From: Nothophaeocryptopus gaeumannii
Lineage: Eukaryota; Ascomycota; Dothideomycetes; Mycosphaerellales; Mycosphaerellaceae
Direction: 5' to 3'
DNA length: 64,000 nucleotides
NCBI GenBank assembly: GCA_031771865.1
Contig: JASISA010000019.1
Coordinates: 682,001 to 746,000, forward strand
Notes under the pieces: model-generated
Database searches by the model: none
What the model saw: only the letters and a program-made list of their open reading frames with translations
What the model was told of the DNA's origin: nothing
Shown here: piece after piece, positions 44,943 through 55,454 of the stretch
How the letters are laid out: each line of letters starts with the position of its first letter
Numbering within the stretch: the first letter of the stretch is position 1
Made by a program: the position numbers and the translations under genes

Positions 44943-47900
44943 CTAATCGCCCACTCCATCATCGTCTTCTGCTTCTTCACCCGCGAGACCATCGCCATTG
45001 ACCATCTGCAGATGCTCCTCATCCGGCTCGCGTTCCTCATCGCCATCAACGTTGAGACCTCGTCTTCGAACATCTTCAGCGTCATCATCATCCTCAATCT
45101 CATCTTCCAGCTCATCGTCTGCAACAATAGCATTACTCTTCGGGTTTGGCTTACCGCCCTTTTTCACAGCAGGAGCCTTGGCTTTCGGCTTCCCCTTGTC
45201 CTTTGGCGCACCTTTCTCCTTCATGTCCAGGTAAGTAAGGACCTCTTTGAAATTCGGACCCAGCTTCGTTCTGTTCCTCTCCAATCGCTTACGCGTAGCT
45301 TTGGCTTCGATGACGCCTGCCGTAACGGCTTGAACGATTTTGGCCGTGAGGAAACACAATCTCTGTTCTGCGAAGAGCGACTTGCCGATCTTTGCATCGC
45401 GGGCTTGCTGGGATGCTTCGGTCTGAGCCTGGGTCTCCTCGTCTTCCTCTTCAAGGTCAGAGATCGGATCATCGTCAATGGGGTCTGCTTCGACGTCGAT
45501 GTCATCGTCCTCGTCGCGCTCTGCGGTGGGCTGCTCAATATTTCTGCCGCTGATTTTGGCGAAGTTCTTCTCGAGTGTAGCGAAGACTTTAAGGATCAAT
45601 TTCTCGTGTTGTTCGTCAAAGTCCATGATGAGAACGGTGTAGTCTTCGCTGATGCCGGCTTTCGGCGGTGCCGTCCTCAAGATAGCGGCAGATTTGTACA
45701 AGTCCACAAGGCAGGTTGTCAAGTTACAGCAGAATTGCTCGGTAGCTTTTCTGCCATCCAGAACTTTTACGATGTTGTCAACGTATGCGTCGCGGCGTTC
45801 TGCAAGCGGCTCCAAGTTATTCATGGACAGCTCAGTGGTGCCGTTAGTCTTAATTGCATTCATGATCATGGTGATCTTCCATTGCAAGTAGAGCAGCCCA
45901 GCCTCTGCCGCACGCACAGCCACGAGGTCCTCGAGAGCTGCCTCGTCAGGATCCGGGGATGGCCCATCAGAGTGGACGGCACGTTGAACAAGATCAACGA
46001 TGAAGTCGATGCCTCCCTTGTAATGCCTTCCAGTCTTCTTATCACTGGCCTTCACGCTTTGGTCTTCGAGTGCTGAGATAGGATTCGAGATCTGTGCGAG
46101 ACGGACGATGCGCAACAAGTTGTTGCTGAGCGCGACAAGCTCCTCATGAGGGGATGCACCGCGGATTGTCACGGTCTGAATATTGAGCAATTCCGCGAGG
46201 TTTCCGATCACATCGTCCCACAAGGTCGACATTTTTTCGAGTGCAGATTCGTCAAGCTCGCCATAAGACTTTGCGTGAAGAATGGCAGCCGTTGCCGGAC
46301 CAAGCACCTCGTCAGTGCTGTGTGACATGAACTGTTTTCGCAGATCATCAAGCAGGGAGTTGTTCACTGTGGGATTTTGCCGAAGTGACCGGAGTGTTGG
46401 CAAAGCAAACATCCCCTCCAATCTCAAAACCGCAGCAGCAGTGATCGGGGTGTCACCAAACTTCTTGAGCAGCTTGGGCATGAGATCTGTCAGGTTGTGC
46501 ACAGAGTCCTCGAGCTCTTCTTGCAGGTCTTCCTTCTGCTTCTTCGTGAGCTTGCTTTTGTGAGCGACATGCTCCTCTGCCAAGTCGCTGAAAGAGCGCT
46601 TGACACCGGCGTGAAGGACCTCGAGCAAGATAAGCTCCTCTTTTTCGGTCAATGTCGCCTCATGCTTTAGCTGAGAAAGCGGGTCCTCACCAACTCCATT
46701 TGCGCGACCACTGGTATGGTCAAATAGTAGGTAACCTGCCAATGCTTGCCAGTCTTTCAGATCTTCTAATTTGTCATAGAGTGACTCAACGGCGAGAGTG
46801 AACATGGAGTCGGTGCCTGTCACATTGAGTATCAGACTGCCATCAGACCTGTTGCGCTGAAACTGGCTGGAGCCTGGCTCGTCCTGATCGTATGATGACA
46901 GCGTCTCCGCCAAAGACTTGTACTTCAGCCAAGCCAATTGAGGTGCCTCGAAATTGCCCTCGCTGACCTCCGGCAAATTTTCCGCAAGGCTCTCAGCTCC
47001 GCCGAGTTCGTCCAGCTTAGCTGTGTATAGATCATTGACGTTTTCTGAGAAGAACGCAGCCACAGCTTTGCGGACTTTGGCATCTTCATGGAAAACAAGT
47101 CTGCCAATGGCGTCAATGTCGTCGGGCTCGAGCAGGTCGTTCTGCCTCAGCTTGTCCAGGAGCTCAATTCCCAAAACCCGTACGCTAATATCAGAGTCTG
47201 ATGTCCCAATCTCTACCAAGCGTGCTCGGAAGCGCTCGGTGAAAGTTTTCAGCCCACTGAGCTTGTCAGAGTCGCTGTAAAAGCGATGCAGCTGTTTGAG
47301 CACTTCCAGACGCGTTGTCGCGTTCTGATCGCTCAATAGCCAGCCGAGATATCGCAGGTGCTGCCCGTCGAAGAAATGATCGGGCATTGTGACGATCCAG
47401 TCTCCAAGAGCCTCTATGCAGTCGCGGCGGATTAGAGGGTCACGATCGCGGTATCGATGAATGAAGACTGTGTCGAACCAATCCTTCAGCATCGCTTCAA
47501 CGATCTCAAGGTCAGAGCTGGCTTCCTTCGCCTTCGCTGCAATCTGCTTGACACGATCCTTGTTCGCCCGGACTTTCTTCTTCTCCGACTCAGCCTGGCG
47601 AAGGGTGATCGCCGCTTTCTCCGCAAGCTCCTTGGCCACCTCACAGAGCGCAGTGCAGACACTCAAGGCCAGTACTGTAGCAGTGTGTCTGAACGGCCGG
47701 CTGGTAGCAGAGGACATAGTCGACAGCCACACTTGTATGTTCTCCATCAACTCCGGGTTGGAAGTTAGTAGTCCACTAGCCGCGACTGCCTTCACTATAG
47801 TCTCAATGAAGTGTGTGATCGTTGCCTTGAAAGCTGCAGTGCTCTTGCCCTTGGTCACTAGTGGATAGTTGGTGGGATTCGTTGCTTGATACTCGTCTTG

Positions 47901-48545
47901 GAGATCCGTGAGTCGATTGCTCGCGCCATCCGGGTCTTCGATATCAAATTCAGTGACTTGGCCGCTGGTTCCGGCGCATTTCAACACGAAGTTGATTATG
48001 TCCCTCAGCGCCTGCGACTCATGTTCTCCAAAGGCTCTGAGCCAATCTGCCACCACCTCGGCAATGTCCCTGTTCCGCGCAAACAGCTGCGCGTATACTC
48101 CTCCTGCAGCTTCGGCATCTTCGCGATCAATGGCCTTTGCGGGTAGCTTTTTCGGGGGTCGCTTCCTGGCAGGCGCCTTGGCTTTCGCAGCGCCACGTAT
48201 GGGCAGCGAGACTCCGTTGGTCTTTGCCTTCTTCTGAGGTGGCTGTTTCTTGGGCGCGACCGGTTTCTTTGGCTGGCGTGCCTTCTTTGCCCGGGCTTCG
48301 CGTACTTCCTCCTCCGCAGGCTCGTCTTCTGGATCGTCATCCTCTTCAGACTCGTCCTCATCTTCTAGATCAGACATGTCTGCATCTCCATCTGCGTCCC
48401 CATTCTCGCCCTCATCGCGCTTCCTCTTTACAGCGCTTGAAAAGGGACTCGATGTGTAGTGTGCTGGCTGCTTTCTGACACGCGATGATGCGCGTCGGTT
48501 GGCGGCATTCGACGCGTCAGGTGGCAAGGAGCTCGTTTCCGACAT
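44943..48545 (-). CDS. SCC3: cohesin subunit SCC3 (STAG/SA family)
   Basis: HEAT-repeat subunit of the cohesin ring, binding Scc1/Rad21 and DNA to hold sister chromatids. It is intronless. The ATG at 48545 (MSETSSLPPDASN) gives 1200 aa; the frame runs 24 codons further upstream, but those look like leader. The N-terminus is basic, then acidic, then Lys/Pro-rich. The STAG region is at about 125-260 (AQLFARNRDIAEVVADWL). The stromalin conserved domain is near 360-450, with YRDRDPLIRRDCIEALGDWI and YLGWLLSDQNATTRLEVL. Helical repeats continue to about 1050. The tail is low complexity: acidic, then Lys/Pro/Ala, then acidic. It is divergent with UreD, the start codons lying 428 bp apart. Confidence 0.94.
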   Translation of the reverse strand: MSETSSLPPDASNAANRRASSRVRKQPAHYTSSPFSSAVKRKRDEGENGDADGDADMSDLEDEDESEEDDDPEDEPAEEEVREARAKKARQPKKPVAPKKQPPQKKAKTNGVSLPIRGAAKAKAPARKRPPKKLPAKAIDREDAEAAGGVYAQLFARNRDIAEVVADWLRAFGEHESQALRDIINFVLKCAGTSGQVTEFDIEDPDGASNRLTDLQDEYQATNPTNYPLVTKGKSTAAFKATITHFIETIVKAVAASGLLTSNPELMENIQVWLSTMSSATSRPFRHTATVLALSVCTALCEVAKELAEKAAITLRQAESEKKKVRANKDRVKQIAAKAKEASSDLEIVEAMLKDWFDTVFIHRYRDRDPLIRRDCIEALGDWIVTMPDHFFDGQHLRYLGWLLSDQNATTRLEVLKQLHRFYSDSDKLSGLKTFTERFRARLVEIGTSDSDISVRVLGIELLDKLRQNDLLEPDDIDAIGRLVFHEDAKVRKAVAAFFSENVNDLYTAKLDELGGAESLAENLPEVSEGNFEAPQLAWLKYKSLAETLSSYDQDEPGSSQFQRNRSDGSLILNVTGTDSMFTLAVESLYDKLEDLKDWQALAGYLLFDHTSGRANGVGEDPLSQLKHEATLTEKEELILLEVLHAGVKRSFSDLAEEHVAHKSKLTKKQKEDLQEELEDSVHNLTDLMPKLLKKFGDTPITAAAVLRLEGMFALPTLRSLRQNPTVNNSLLDDLRKQFMSHSTDEVLGPATAAILHAKSYGELDESALEKMSTLWDDVIGNLAELLNIQTVTIRGASPHEELVALSNNLLRIVRLAQISNPISALEDQSVKASDKKTGRHYKGGIDFIVDLVQRAVHSDGPSPDPDEAALEDLVAVRAAEAGLLYLQWKITMIMNAIKTNGTTELSMNNLEPLAERRDAYVDNIVKVLDGRKATEQFCCNLTTCLVDLYKSAAILRTAPPKAGISEDYTVLIMDFDEQHEKLILKVFATLEKNFAKISGRNIEQPTAERDEDDDIDVEADPIDDDPISDLEEEDEETQAQTEASQQARDAKIGKSLFAEQRLCFLTAKIVQAVTAGVIEAKATRKRLERNRTKLGPNFKEVLTYLDMKEKGAPKDKGKPKAKAPAVKKGGKPNPKSNAIVADDELEDEIEDDDDAEDVRRRGLNVDGDEEREPDEEHLQMVNGDGLAGEEAEDDDGVGD

Positions 48546-48973
48546 ATTGGCAGGCAACCAGAGTGTGAGATGACGCGTGTGTCGCTTGAATTCAATGCGA
48601 TTGAAGCGTGTTTCCACGGTTGCGTTCTCACTGCAACGCGTTCCCGTCGTTGAACCTGTATCGGATTATATTATGGGCATTGCGCGACCGATGATTCAGA
48701 GTCGTATCGTGTGGCGCAAGTTTTGTGAGGTGACTGTGAGGAGAAAGTGCTAGTGACGGTGTTGATATGGAGCAGCATCTTGTGCAGCAGGAGCGACACG
48801 CGCAAGGCCCCACTGCTGTTGCCTCAGGTGCAGAAAGGCGCCAAGCCCTCTCCTCTTCGTCACAACCACCGCGGCGAATACATTCACTCACTTACTCACT
48901 GTATTAGGGCGCGCGCGGGAAGAAACAAGCAACTGGCCATGATATATCGATAGCATCAACCATCCGGACTGCC
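48546..48973. promoter_or_regulatory. divergent promoter between SCC3 and ureD
   Basis: A 428 bp region with both start codons facing outward. It must hold the promoters of both genes; no specific binding site is assigned. Confidence 0.45.
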
Positions 48974-49984
48974 ATGTGCAATCCCTTCACCTCGCCACCC
49001 TCCTCGCCTGGACATGGGACCATACATCTGGCGCTTCTCCCACCGAGGACTCCCCGCTTGCGTACCATCAACTATCAATACCCGCTGAAGCTCGTGTCGC
49101 CAGCACCGTTGAAGACCGAGCGCGAGCCGACTCATACGGTCCACACTGTGTATCTGCTCACATACGGTGGTGGCTTGGTCGCGGGAGATGCAATCGACCT
49201 TCACGTCTATCTAGAGTATACCACTCGTCTCATATTGTTGACCCAGGGAAGCACGAAGCTGTTCAAGTCTGGAAGCAGGGATATCAAGAGCAAGCAGTCT
49301 ATGATGGTGGATTTGGCACCCGGCTCTGCTCTCTGCTACCTTCCAGACCCAGTGCAGCCTTTTGAGAAATCCGGCTTTGAACAGCAGCAGATCTACAACG
49401 TCGCACTTCCCGTCTCGGCTGGATCGGGTACCGCTAGTTTCTGTGTCCTTGACTGGGTCTCCAATGGACGTCCTGCTAACGGGGAGAATTGGTCATTCCA
49501 CCGGTATGGAAGTCGGAACGAGGTCTATCTTTGTCATCCAGAGACCCAGAGGAAGAGACTGCTGCTCAAAGATAATATGCTCCTAGACGATCACAATGAG
49601 AAGGACGACATCGCCGGTCGAATGAATGGCTTTGGTGTCTACGGAACCCTCATCATCTACGGACCATTGTTCAGCAAACTTGGGCACTTCTTCATGGACG
49701 AGTTCAAACAACTTCCCAGGATTGGCGGGAGGAGGTGGGACAGTGGAAGCGATAGTGGAGCAGACGAAGAACTGGATCCAGTAATGGTCACGCGAGCCTC
49801 TCGGCAAAGATTGGAGACCACCACCGGCCTTCTCTGGTCTGCAGCTTCTGTACGAGGCTGCGTGGTCGTCAAGTTCGGTGCGCCGAGCGTGGAAGCCGGC
49901 CGTGGTTGGCTCGGCACCATTTTGTCTGACGAAGGAAGTGTGATAACACACTTTGGCGAAAGATCGTTGCTGTGCCTTCGATAA
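48974..49984 (+). CDS. ureD: urease accessory protein UreD
   Basis: Scaffold protein that, with UreF and UreG, delivers nickel to apo-urease in the cytoplasm. An intronless frame of 336 aa, close to the usual fungal length. Family marks are LRTINYQYPLKLVSP, the YLLTYGGGLVAGD motif, ILLTQGSTKLFKS, a LCYLPDPVQPFEKSGFEQQQ stretch near the middle and SVRGCVVVKFGAPSVE near the end. The start ATG gives MCNPFTSPPSSPGHGTI, typical of ascomycete homologues. The other urease genes are not in this window, which is normal because fungi do not cluster them. Confidence 0.95.
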   Translation: MCNPFTSPPSSPGHGTIHLALLPPRTPRLRTINYQYPLKLVSPAPLKTEREPTHTVHTVYLLTYGGGLVAGDAIDLHVYLEYTTRLILLTQGSTKLFKSGSRDIKSKQSMMVDLAPGSALCYLPDPVQPFEKSGFEQQQIYNVALPVSAGSGTASFCVLDWVSNGRPANGENWSFHRYGSRNEVYLCHPETQRKRLLLKDNMLLDDHNEKDDIAGRMNGFGVYGTLIIYGPLFSKLGHFFMDEFKQLPRIGGRRWDSGSDSGADEELDPVMVTRASRQRLETTTGLLWSAASVRGCVVVKFGAPSVEAGRGWLGTILSDEGSVITHFGERSLLCLR

Positions 49985-50573
49985 CGTCGGCTTAACTTTT
50001 CGTGCGTGCACCGACGCTCGGAATTCAATTCACATGCATCTCGGCGGATGTCAGAAAACTCGGGTCTATACAATGTGGTTGCAGCGGCCAAGATTTCTAG
50101 GGTGCTTCGGCGCCGACTCTCTCGTTTCCTCGCTCTGAACGTATGATCCGACGATGTTTCCCCTCCAAGGATCCTGGAATGATTAGTTGCAACGATCGAT
50201 TAGGGCTCCTCTTCGGAAACCTATCGGTTCTTCTCCTCAGCCTGGGACCGCGTTGTGTCAACCATGTTACAGTTCTAGACAACCATCTGATCCTAGTACA
50301 TTCAATCGCAGACGTGGACATGGGCACTGGATGAATGGGCCGTGAAAGCTTGATGTCCCGGAGATGACGCCGAGCACTTCTGCTGTGATGCATACCACAC
50401 CCGCCTTCATACGCTCACGAGTGCTAGTACTCACGAGCTAATGAAGAAATCTGCTTCTTCATACTGGACGGGGAGAGCTTTACAATGATCTTCACCTCAC
50501 GAGCTTTTGCATCAGTTAATAGGTACTGGCCTTCGCCATAACAGGCGCAACTCCTACTGGGACGAAAGACATT
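49985..50573. other. intergenic region
   Basis: A 589 bp stretch between UreD and the rhodopsin-domain gene. No gene is seen. Confidence 0.4.
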
Positions 50574-51939
50574 ATGTCGAGAATCGCCAGTCCGTTGATG
50601 ACGGGCTCGAATCTTCCGCCCGAGGAGGAAGAACGACTTCGACGCGAGACCAGAGGACCGATGGCGCTTGGCGTCATTTGGTCGTTCTATGGATTGTCAG
50701 TCATCTTTGTTGCACTGAGAATGTTCGTTCGAATGAGGGTCAGTCGCAAGGTCGGCTGGGATGACTACACAATAGTCCTCAGCGAGGTACGTGCGTCCTA
50801 AAGATCTTGATCGAATGAACGTCAAGCTGATGTGTCGACAAGTTCGTTTCAACTGTCATGGTTGTGTTTATCACATACCGTACGTCTGCCGTCATCTCAG
50901 TATCGTACAAACGGCCGTGTCGCTGACGGGATCCAGAGATCGACTATGGCGATGGGAGACATCTGCTGGCTTTGACATTACAAGACGCTGACAATGTTGC
51001 GCGTGTAAGAGCACCTGGCCCTCGATCTCCCATGTGTGCTAATGTGCGAAGGCTAACTTTGTCGCGGTCGCACTTTGGTGCTGGTCCGTCACCGGCGTCA
51101 AAGCGTCGATCCTGCTGCAATACAACCGATTCTTCCAATTGCGGAATCTCTCTCGCTTCATCTGGGTTCTGATGGCCATAGTCCTACTGACGGGAACCTC
51201 TACGTTCGCCGTGGTAATGACTACATGCATCCCGATACGAGCGGCGTGGAATACAGCCTTACGCCCCCACGCTAAATGTCTTAACCAAAGACTGTACGGA
51301 AATGAAGCATCCCAAGCAAGCCTGATATATACTGATGGATGACATCTAGATTCTGGCAAATGCAATCGGCGGTCGAGGCAGTCACTGTGTGGGCAATGCT
51401 TGGACTTCTGATTCCGCCGCTTTGGAAGTTGCGCCTTCCTAGGGAGCAACGGATCGGCAATCTAATCCTTTTTGGTCTGAGCTCATCGTAAGAGTGCTCT
51501 AAATGCACATACAATGTCCAGAAGTTACTGACTCCGTTGCGAAGGTTCTGCATCTCGAGCGTACTGCGCATGAAAAGCGCCTTCGACGCGATCCCAGCAT
51601 CCGCCGATGAGGTACACGATTTCACATGGTAAGCGAGAGCGCTTCCATCGACATATTGAAACCATGCTCACTTGCGACACTAGGACTGGAATCATGGCAA
51701 CAGTCTATGCACAAACAGAACAACACACCGCGGTCATCTGCTGTTCCATACCAGCACTTGTACCCTTACGCTTTGTCTTGTGTCCATTCCTCTTTACCAC
51801 AAATCGTCGCTCTGAGCCTGCTCCTCCTCAACGGCCGCCTGCCGATCCAAAAACGCCTGTCGCGCCAGTGGCATTGCCTATACTTCCGACGCCATCAATG
51901 ACGCAGCTGACGGCCGCCTCCCTCAGCTCCCGCGTGTAA
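50574..51939 (+). CDS. fungal rhodopsin-domain integral membrane protein (PTH11-like group)
   Basis: A seven-helix plasma-membrane protein of the large fungal rhodopsin-domain family (PF20684), whose members include candidate GPCRs; it has no retinal Lys claim. Seven exons give 345 aa: 50574-50786, 50843-50879, 50937-51004, 51052-51293, 51350-51487, 51545-51628 and 51684-51939. Introns are 47-57 bp with GTACGT/GTAAGN donors. The chain reads WDDYTIVLSE, FVSTVMVVFIT, then IDYGDGRHLLAL, ANFVAVALWCWSVTGVKASILLQYNRFF, a helix ending FAVVMTTCIPIRAAWN, WKLRLPREQRIGNL and TGIMATVYAQTEQHTAVICCSIPALVPL. The 37 bp exon 2 is supported by frame and by the DDYGxGRH-type continuation. The C-terminal tail is uncertain, since a further coding-like stretch follows the stop in another frame. 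Confidence 0.82.
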
Positions 51940-53297
51940 ACGACTCGGAGAGCAGCCATGGAAATGCGATCAGCTTCTCAACGCCAGCTCCGCCACCTCG
52001 GATTGCTATCAGCATGTCTGTAGCGGGGCAGCCCGAGCCGTCTACAAAAGCAGCGAGCGGATGACTCCGACGGACAACGAGAAGGCATTCGAGCCCGTGA
52101 AAGACAGGCTGCGTGCACCCAAGATCCCAAGCCCTAGGCCCTGTCTATTCTGATGAGGTGACAGAGACGCGGACGTGACTTCGGACCACTGACGGCGAGA
52201 GGCTTTTTATGGACGCTTTCCTTGCCATTGCTGATGAAGAATCAGGACCCAAGTATTGCTGCGGCTAGATAACGGCGAGGGTGCATCGAGTGTTGGAATC
52301 CTCAACAGTGACGCCACGAATGCATCTGCCATTGCCGCGCAAGCGCTCATGCTTCACGATCCTGGACGCTGAGATGCATTACTGACCGAATGGGTTCTCA
52401 AACCATATGCTAGAGCTTCCTAGCTGCGCGCTCCCCAGCGCCTGGTGCACCTAATAGGGCTCTTTCAATACATTACTCTCAGCCAAACCGGACAGCTAAA
52501 CGACCGTGTCTTTGGACGCCTTTAGACGGATGGAGTCGGTAGTTTTCATGCAGGGGCCGCACTGACGACGGAAGCGGTGCATGTCCTCCAGGAAGCTTGC
52601 CGGTCGGCTGAGGACGACGAAACGGGGGTGAGATGTGATGGCGGCCCTGTCGATACATGACTGATTCGGCAGCGTACTGAAACGAGGATACGATGAGAGG
52701 AGGTGAAGTCGTCAATGCACGGACGTCTCAGGCGGCCCTTTCTCTTCAGGCCCCGTCTTTTCTCGACGGGTTTTCGACTAAACCTGTGTAGTGGCTTAGT
52801 TTGAGGGTTTACCGGAAATCTGTCAACCCTCCTTGCGAGGTGGGCATAAGAAGACGGGGCCTCACAACCATTCATAGACCTTTCTTTCCATTAAACCTGC
52901 CCACTACCTCACGACCGCTCTATCACCCCTACTGTCACTGCATCTCATACTCTCCACCTGTTTGTCATTCTTGCCATGGCTACATCAATTTCACGCCTCG
53001 TACTCCCAGCCGTCGAGGGGTGACGTGTCTTCCTCCAAGGTTTGTGCTCCGCCTTGCACGCCAGCCCAATGACACTCGCTCGAGAATGGCGGATCATGTG
53101 CGTTATTGGCATTCCAGGCAGGACGCATACGTCACAAGACATAGAGGAACTACACAACATACCAGGGTTTACGGGTAGGATTAGATTTCGGTATTCACAT
53201 TTGCTTGCTCGAGTGTCGCGTCTCACCGGTCTTGTATCGCTATCATCTTGCTCGCAACAGTCATTGACTACAGCACACACAGCACAAGCGCGCAACA
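51940..53297. other. intergenic region
   Basis: About 1.36 kb. The first 120 bp read as a Ser/Pro-rich tail (about 51916-52062, other frame) that could be an alternative C-terminus of the rhodopsin-domain protein. No other gene is supported. Confidence 0.35.
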
Positions 53298-54320
53298 ATG
53301 GCACAATCCCCACACTTCGACCCTCCCCCCGGGCAAGGCCATTACAACCAGTATCCCGAAGCCGGGTACGACGATAGATTCGAGGATGGACCGCGCCAGC
53401 CGTATAGAGAGTCCGGATACGTCCCCTACTCCGACAGCTACGATTCCTCCGCCGAGGCTCTTCCTCATCAACGCGATCCCTATGCCTACGCAAATGGCGC
53501 ATCTGCAGGCTACGAAGACCGACCATATGCTCCCCCAGAACCTCGACCGCATAGCTTCAACCAGCTCTCGCCGTACGACGAAGAAAAAGCAGAAGCAAGA
53601 TGGAACCAACAACAGGCACAGCAGCAACAGCAGCAGCAAAAAGCATACCCACCTCCCAGACCTGCAGGTGCATTTGCAGATTACGGGCAGGAACCTAGCC
53701 ACGACGGGAGTAGAAGACGATACAGCGCACGCGATTACGACGACAGAGACTCTGATTATGATTACTGCGACAGAGAATACGAACGAGACCGCGACCGCCG
53801 TCACCGTCGCCGCAGAAGCGGCCGCTATTCCGAAGACTCCATTCGCGAAAAGGCGCTGCGCTATCCCAACGATCCCAAAAAGGGTGGGAGAGATTTCCTC
53901 GGCTCGTCAGAAGGCGAGCGCGGAATGGGCGCGCACTTGCTTGGCGGAGCCGCAGGTGCCATAGCAGGGCAGAAATTTGTCAAAGGCGGACTCGGCACGG
54001 TAGGCGGCGCGGTCTTGGGAGCCATAGCAGCTGGCGCGGGCGAACGACTGTACGAGAAGAGACGGGACGAGAAGGTATATGCTTCTCGAAGAGGACCAGG
54101 ATATTCCTATGCGGAGCCTGCTGGGCCTTATCCGCCTCCGGGGAGGGATATGGAAGATGTGCGGATGAGTGGAAGGGATGGAGGAAGACCAGTGGGAGGG
54201 CTTAGAGAGAGGTTGAGGAGTTTGTCGAGAGGAGCTAGAAGTAGGGCCAGGAGTTTGAGTCGAACGAGGAGCAGGAGGAGTCCGAGTTTGGAGAGCGATG
54301 AGACTTATCATTATCGTTAG
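53298..54320 (+). CDS. glycine-zipper protein with Q-rich and RS-rich disordered regions
   Basis: An intronless frame of 340 aa. Residues 1-100 are Pro/Tyr/Asp-rich. A polyglutamine stretch (about 103-113, CAG/CAA codons) and an Arg/Asp-rich mixed-charge block (about 140-190) follow. Residues about 212-250 form a glycine zipper (LLGGAAGAIAGQKFVKGG then GTVGGAVLGAIAAGAGE), a pair of small-residue helices that could insert in or associate with a membrane. The C-terminus is RS-rich (SRGARSRARSLSRTRSRR), like splicing-factor tails. Ascomycetes commonly carry such glycine-zipper proteins of unknown function. The start ATG has the favourable context CACAACAATGG-like upstream A. Confidence 0.8.
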   Translation: MAQSPHFDPPPGQGHYNQYPEAGYDDRFEDGPRQPYRESGYVPYSDSYDSSAEALPHQRDPYAYANGASAGYEDRPYAPPEPRPHSFNQLSPYDEEKAEARWNQQQAQQQQQQQKAYPPPRPAGAFADYGQEPSHDGSRRRYSARDYDDRDSDYDYCDREYERDRDRRHRRRRSGRYSEDSIREKALRYPNDPKKGGRDFLGSSEGERGMGAHLLGGAAGAIAGQKFVKGGLGTVGGAVLGAIAAGAGERLYEKRRDEKVYASRRGPGYSYAEPAGPYPPPGRDMEDVRMSGRDGGRPVGGLRERLRSLSRGARSRARSLSRTRSRRSPSLESDETYHYR

Positions 54321-55454
54321 TCGTTAGTGAGGAGCTGCTTTGGAAATCGACAGGATCTTACTATGATGACGGGAAAATGGCATGAGTTGGAACGGCTGAG
54401 ATTTTTAATGACTTTTATGAGATGACGAAACGATTTGAACCGAGATAATTTATACCTATAGTTGCTAGCTACGCAAATGATGACGATTACCTGAAGCCGT
54501 CCTCTTCCGAGCGACTCTGACAAGTCTTGTTGCAGTTTGGCTCTCGTTGAGGCGGCAGAGCTCTACTTGGGCATCACAGAACGTGCCCTGCTCCCGGCAG
54601 TGGTCTTCCATAAGCGAGGCACTCGGCAGATACAGAATGGGTACCCTTCCCGAGGTTTGCATGTGGTAATGGAAAGCATTTGAAGACTTTGGAAGACCAG
54701 CGGACGACTTCCTTCGAGCTCAGCCGAAGATCATCAGCCTGGAGTTCCCTGAATCAAAAGCCGCATCCGGAGGAGCAGATCACCTGAGTTCTGGAAGGCA
54801 TAGAATGGCCGGCGGCAAAAGCCTCTGCAATATGCAGAAGGCCCGCTCAGCTGGCTACCGACATCGATGTCATGGTCTATGCTCCGAGGGTTGCGATTTG
54901 GGGCTCAGACCAAACGCGACATGGGGGATAGAGAAGGCTCAATCAAAGACGAATCCTGTTGATGTTATAAGACTCTCATCTCGGCTCTCATCGTCCACGC
55001 CCCTGATGCCGCACTCGAGACTTAAAAATTAAGGGTGAGATTGGACAGAGGGAATTTACGTTCGTGTTCAGAGCGCCCTCTCTCAACGGGTTCAGGGAAG
55101 ATCATGCTGTCGGTGTCACGACCGGTAGTTGCAAAGGACGGGGTCTGTGAGAAAGCGGCGAGAGAAGGGATAGCTTGCACGATACCGACCTGTTGACTTG
55201 TTCAGAAGGCGTTCGCTTGCTCAAGGCGCCTTCTCAGCGAAGTGGTGGAACGTCCAGCTCTCGAAGACTCGACTGGTAGCTGCAACAGATGGAAGTGGAA
55301 GAGAAGCGGAATCAATCGTCGTTCGTTTGTTGTTGGCCCGTGCTCTTGGCGTTGACTCCTAAAGCTACCAATTCGCGGCAAGAGTCCTCCAAAACTTTAC
55401 TTCAGACTTCAACATCACCTTCACCTCGACTACCAGCTCGCTGGCGCCACCAAG
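54321..55454. other. intergenic region
   Basis: About 1.1 kb between the glycine-zipper and F-box-like genes. I see no supported gene. Confidence 0.35.

Noticed and set aside
44793..46076. 427-codon plus-strand open frame
   Set aside because: It is antisense to the SCC3 gene, whose composition and domains are clear. Its apparent hydrophobic stretches are the complement of Lys/Glu/Asp-rich coding sequence.
53268..53804. 178-codon minus-strand frame full of hydrophobic residues
   Set aside because: Antisense shadow of the Gln/Asp/Arg-rich glycine-zipper protein gene. The Val/Leu/Ser/Cys content is a complement artefact.
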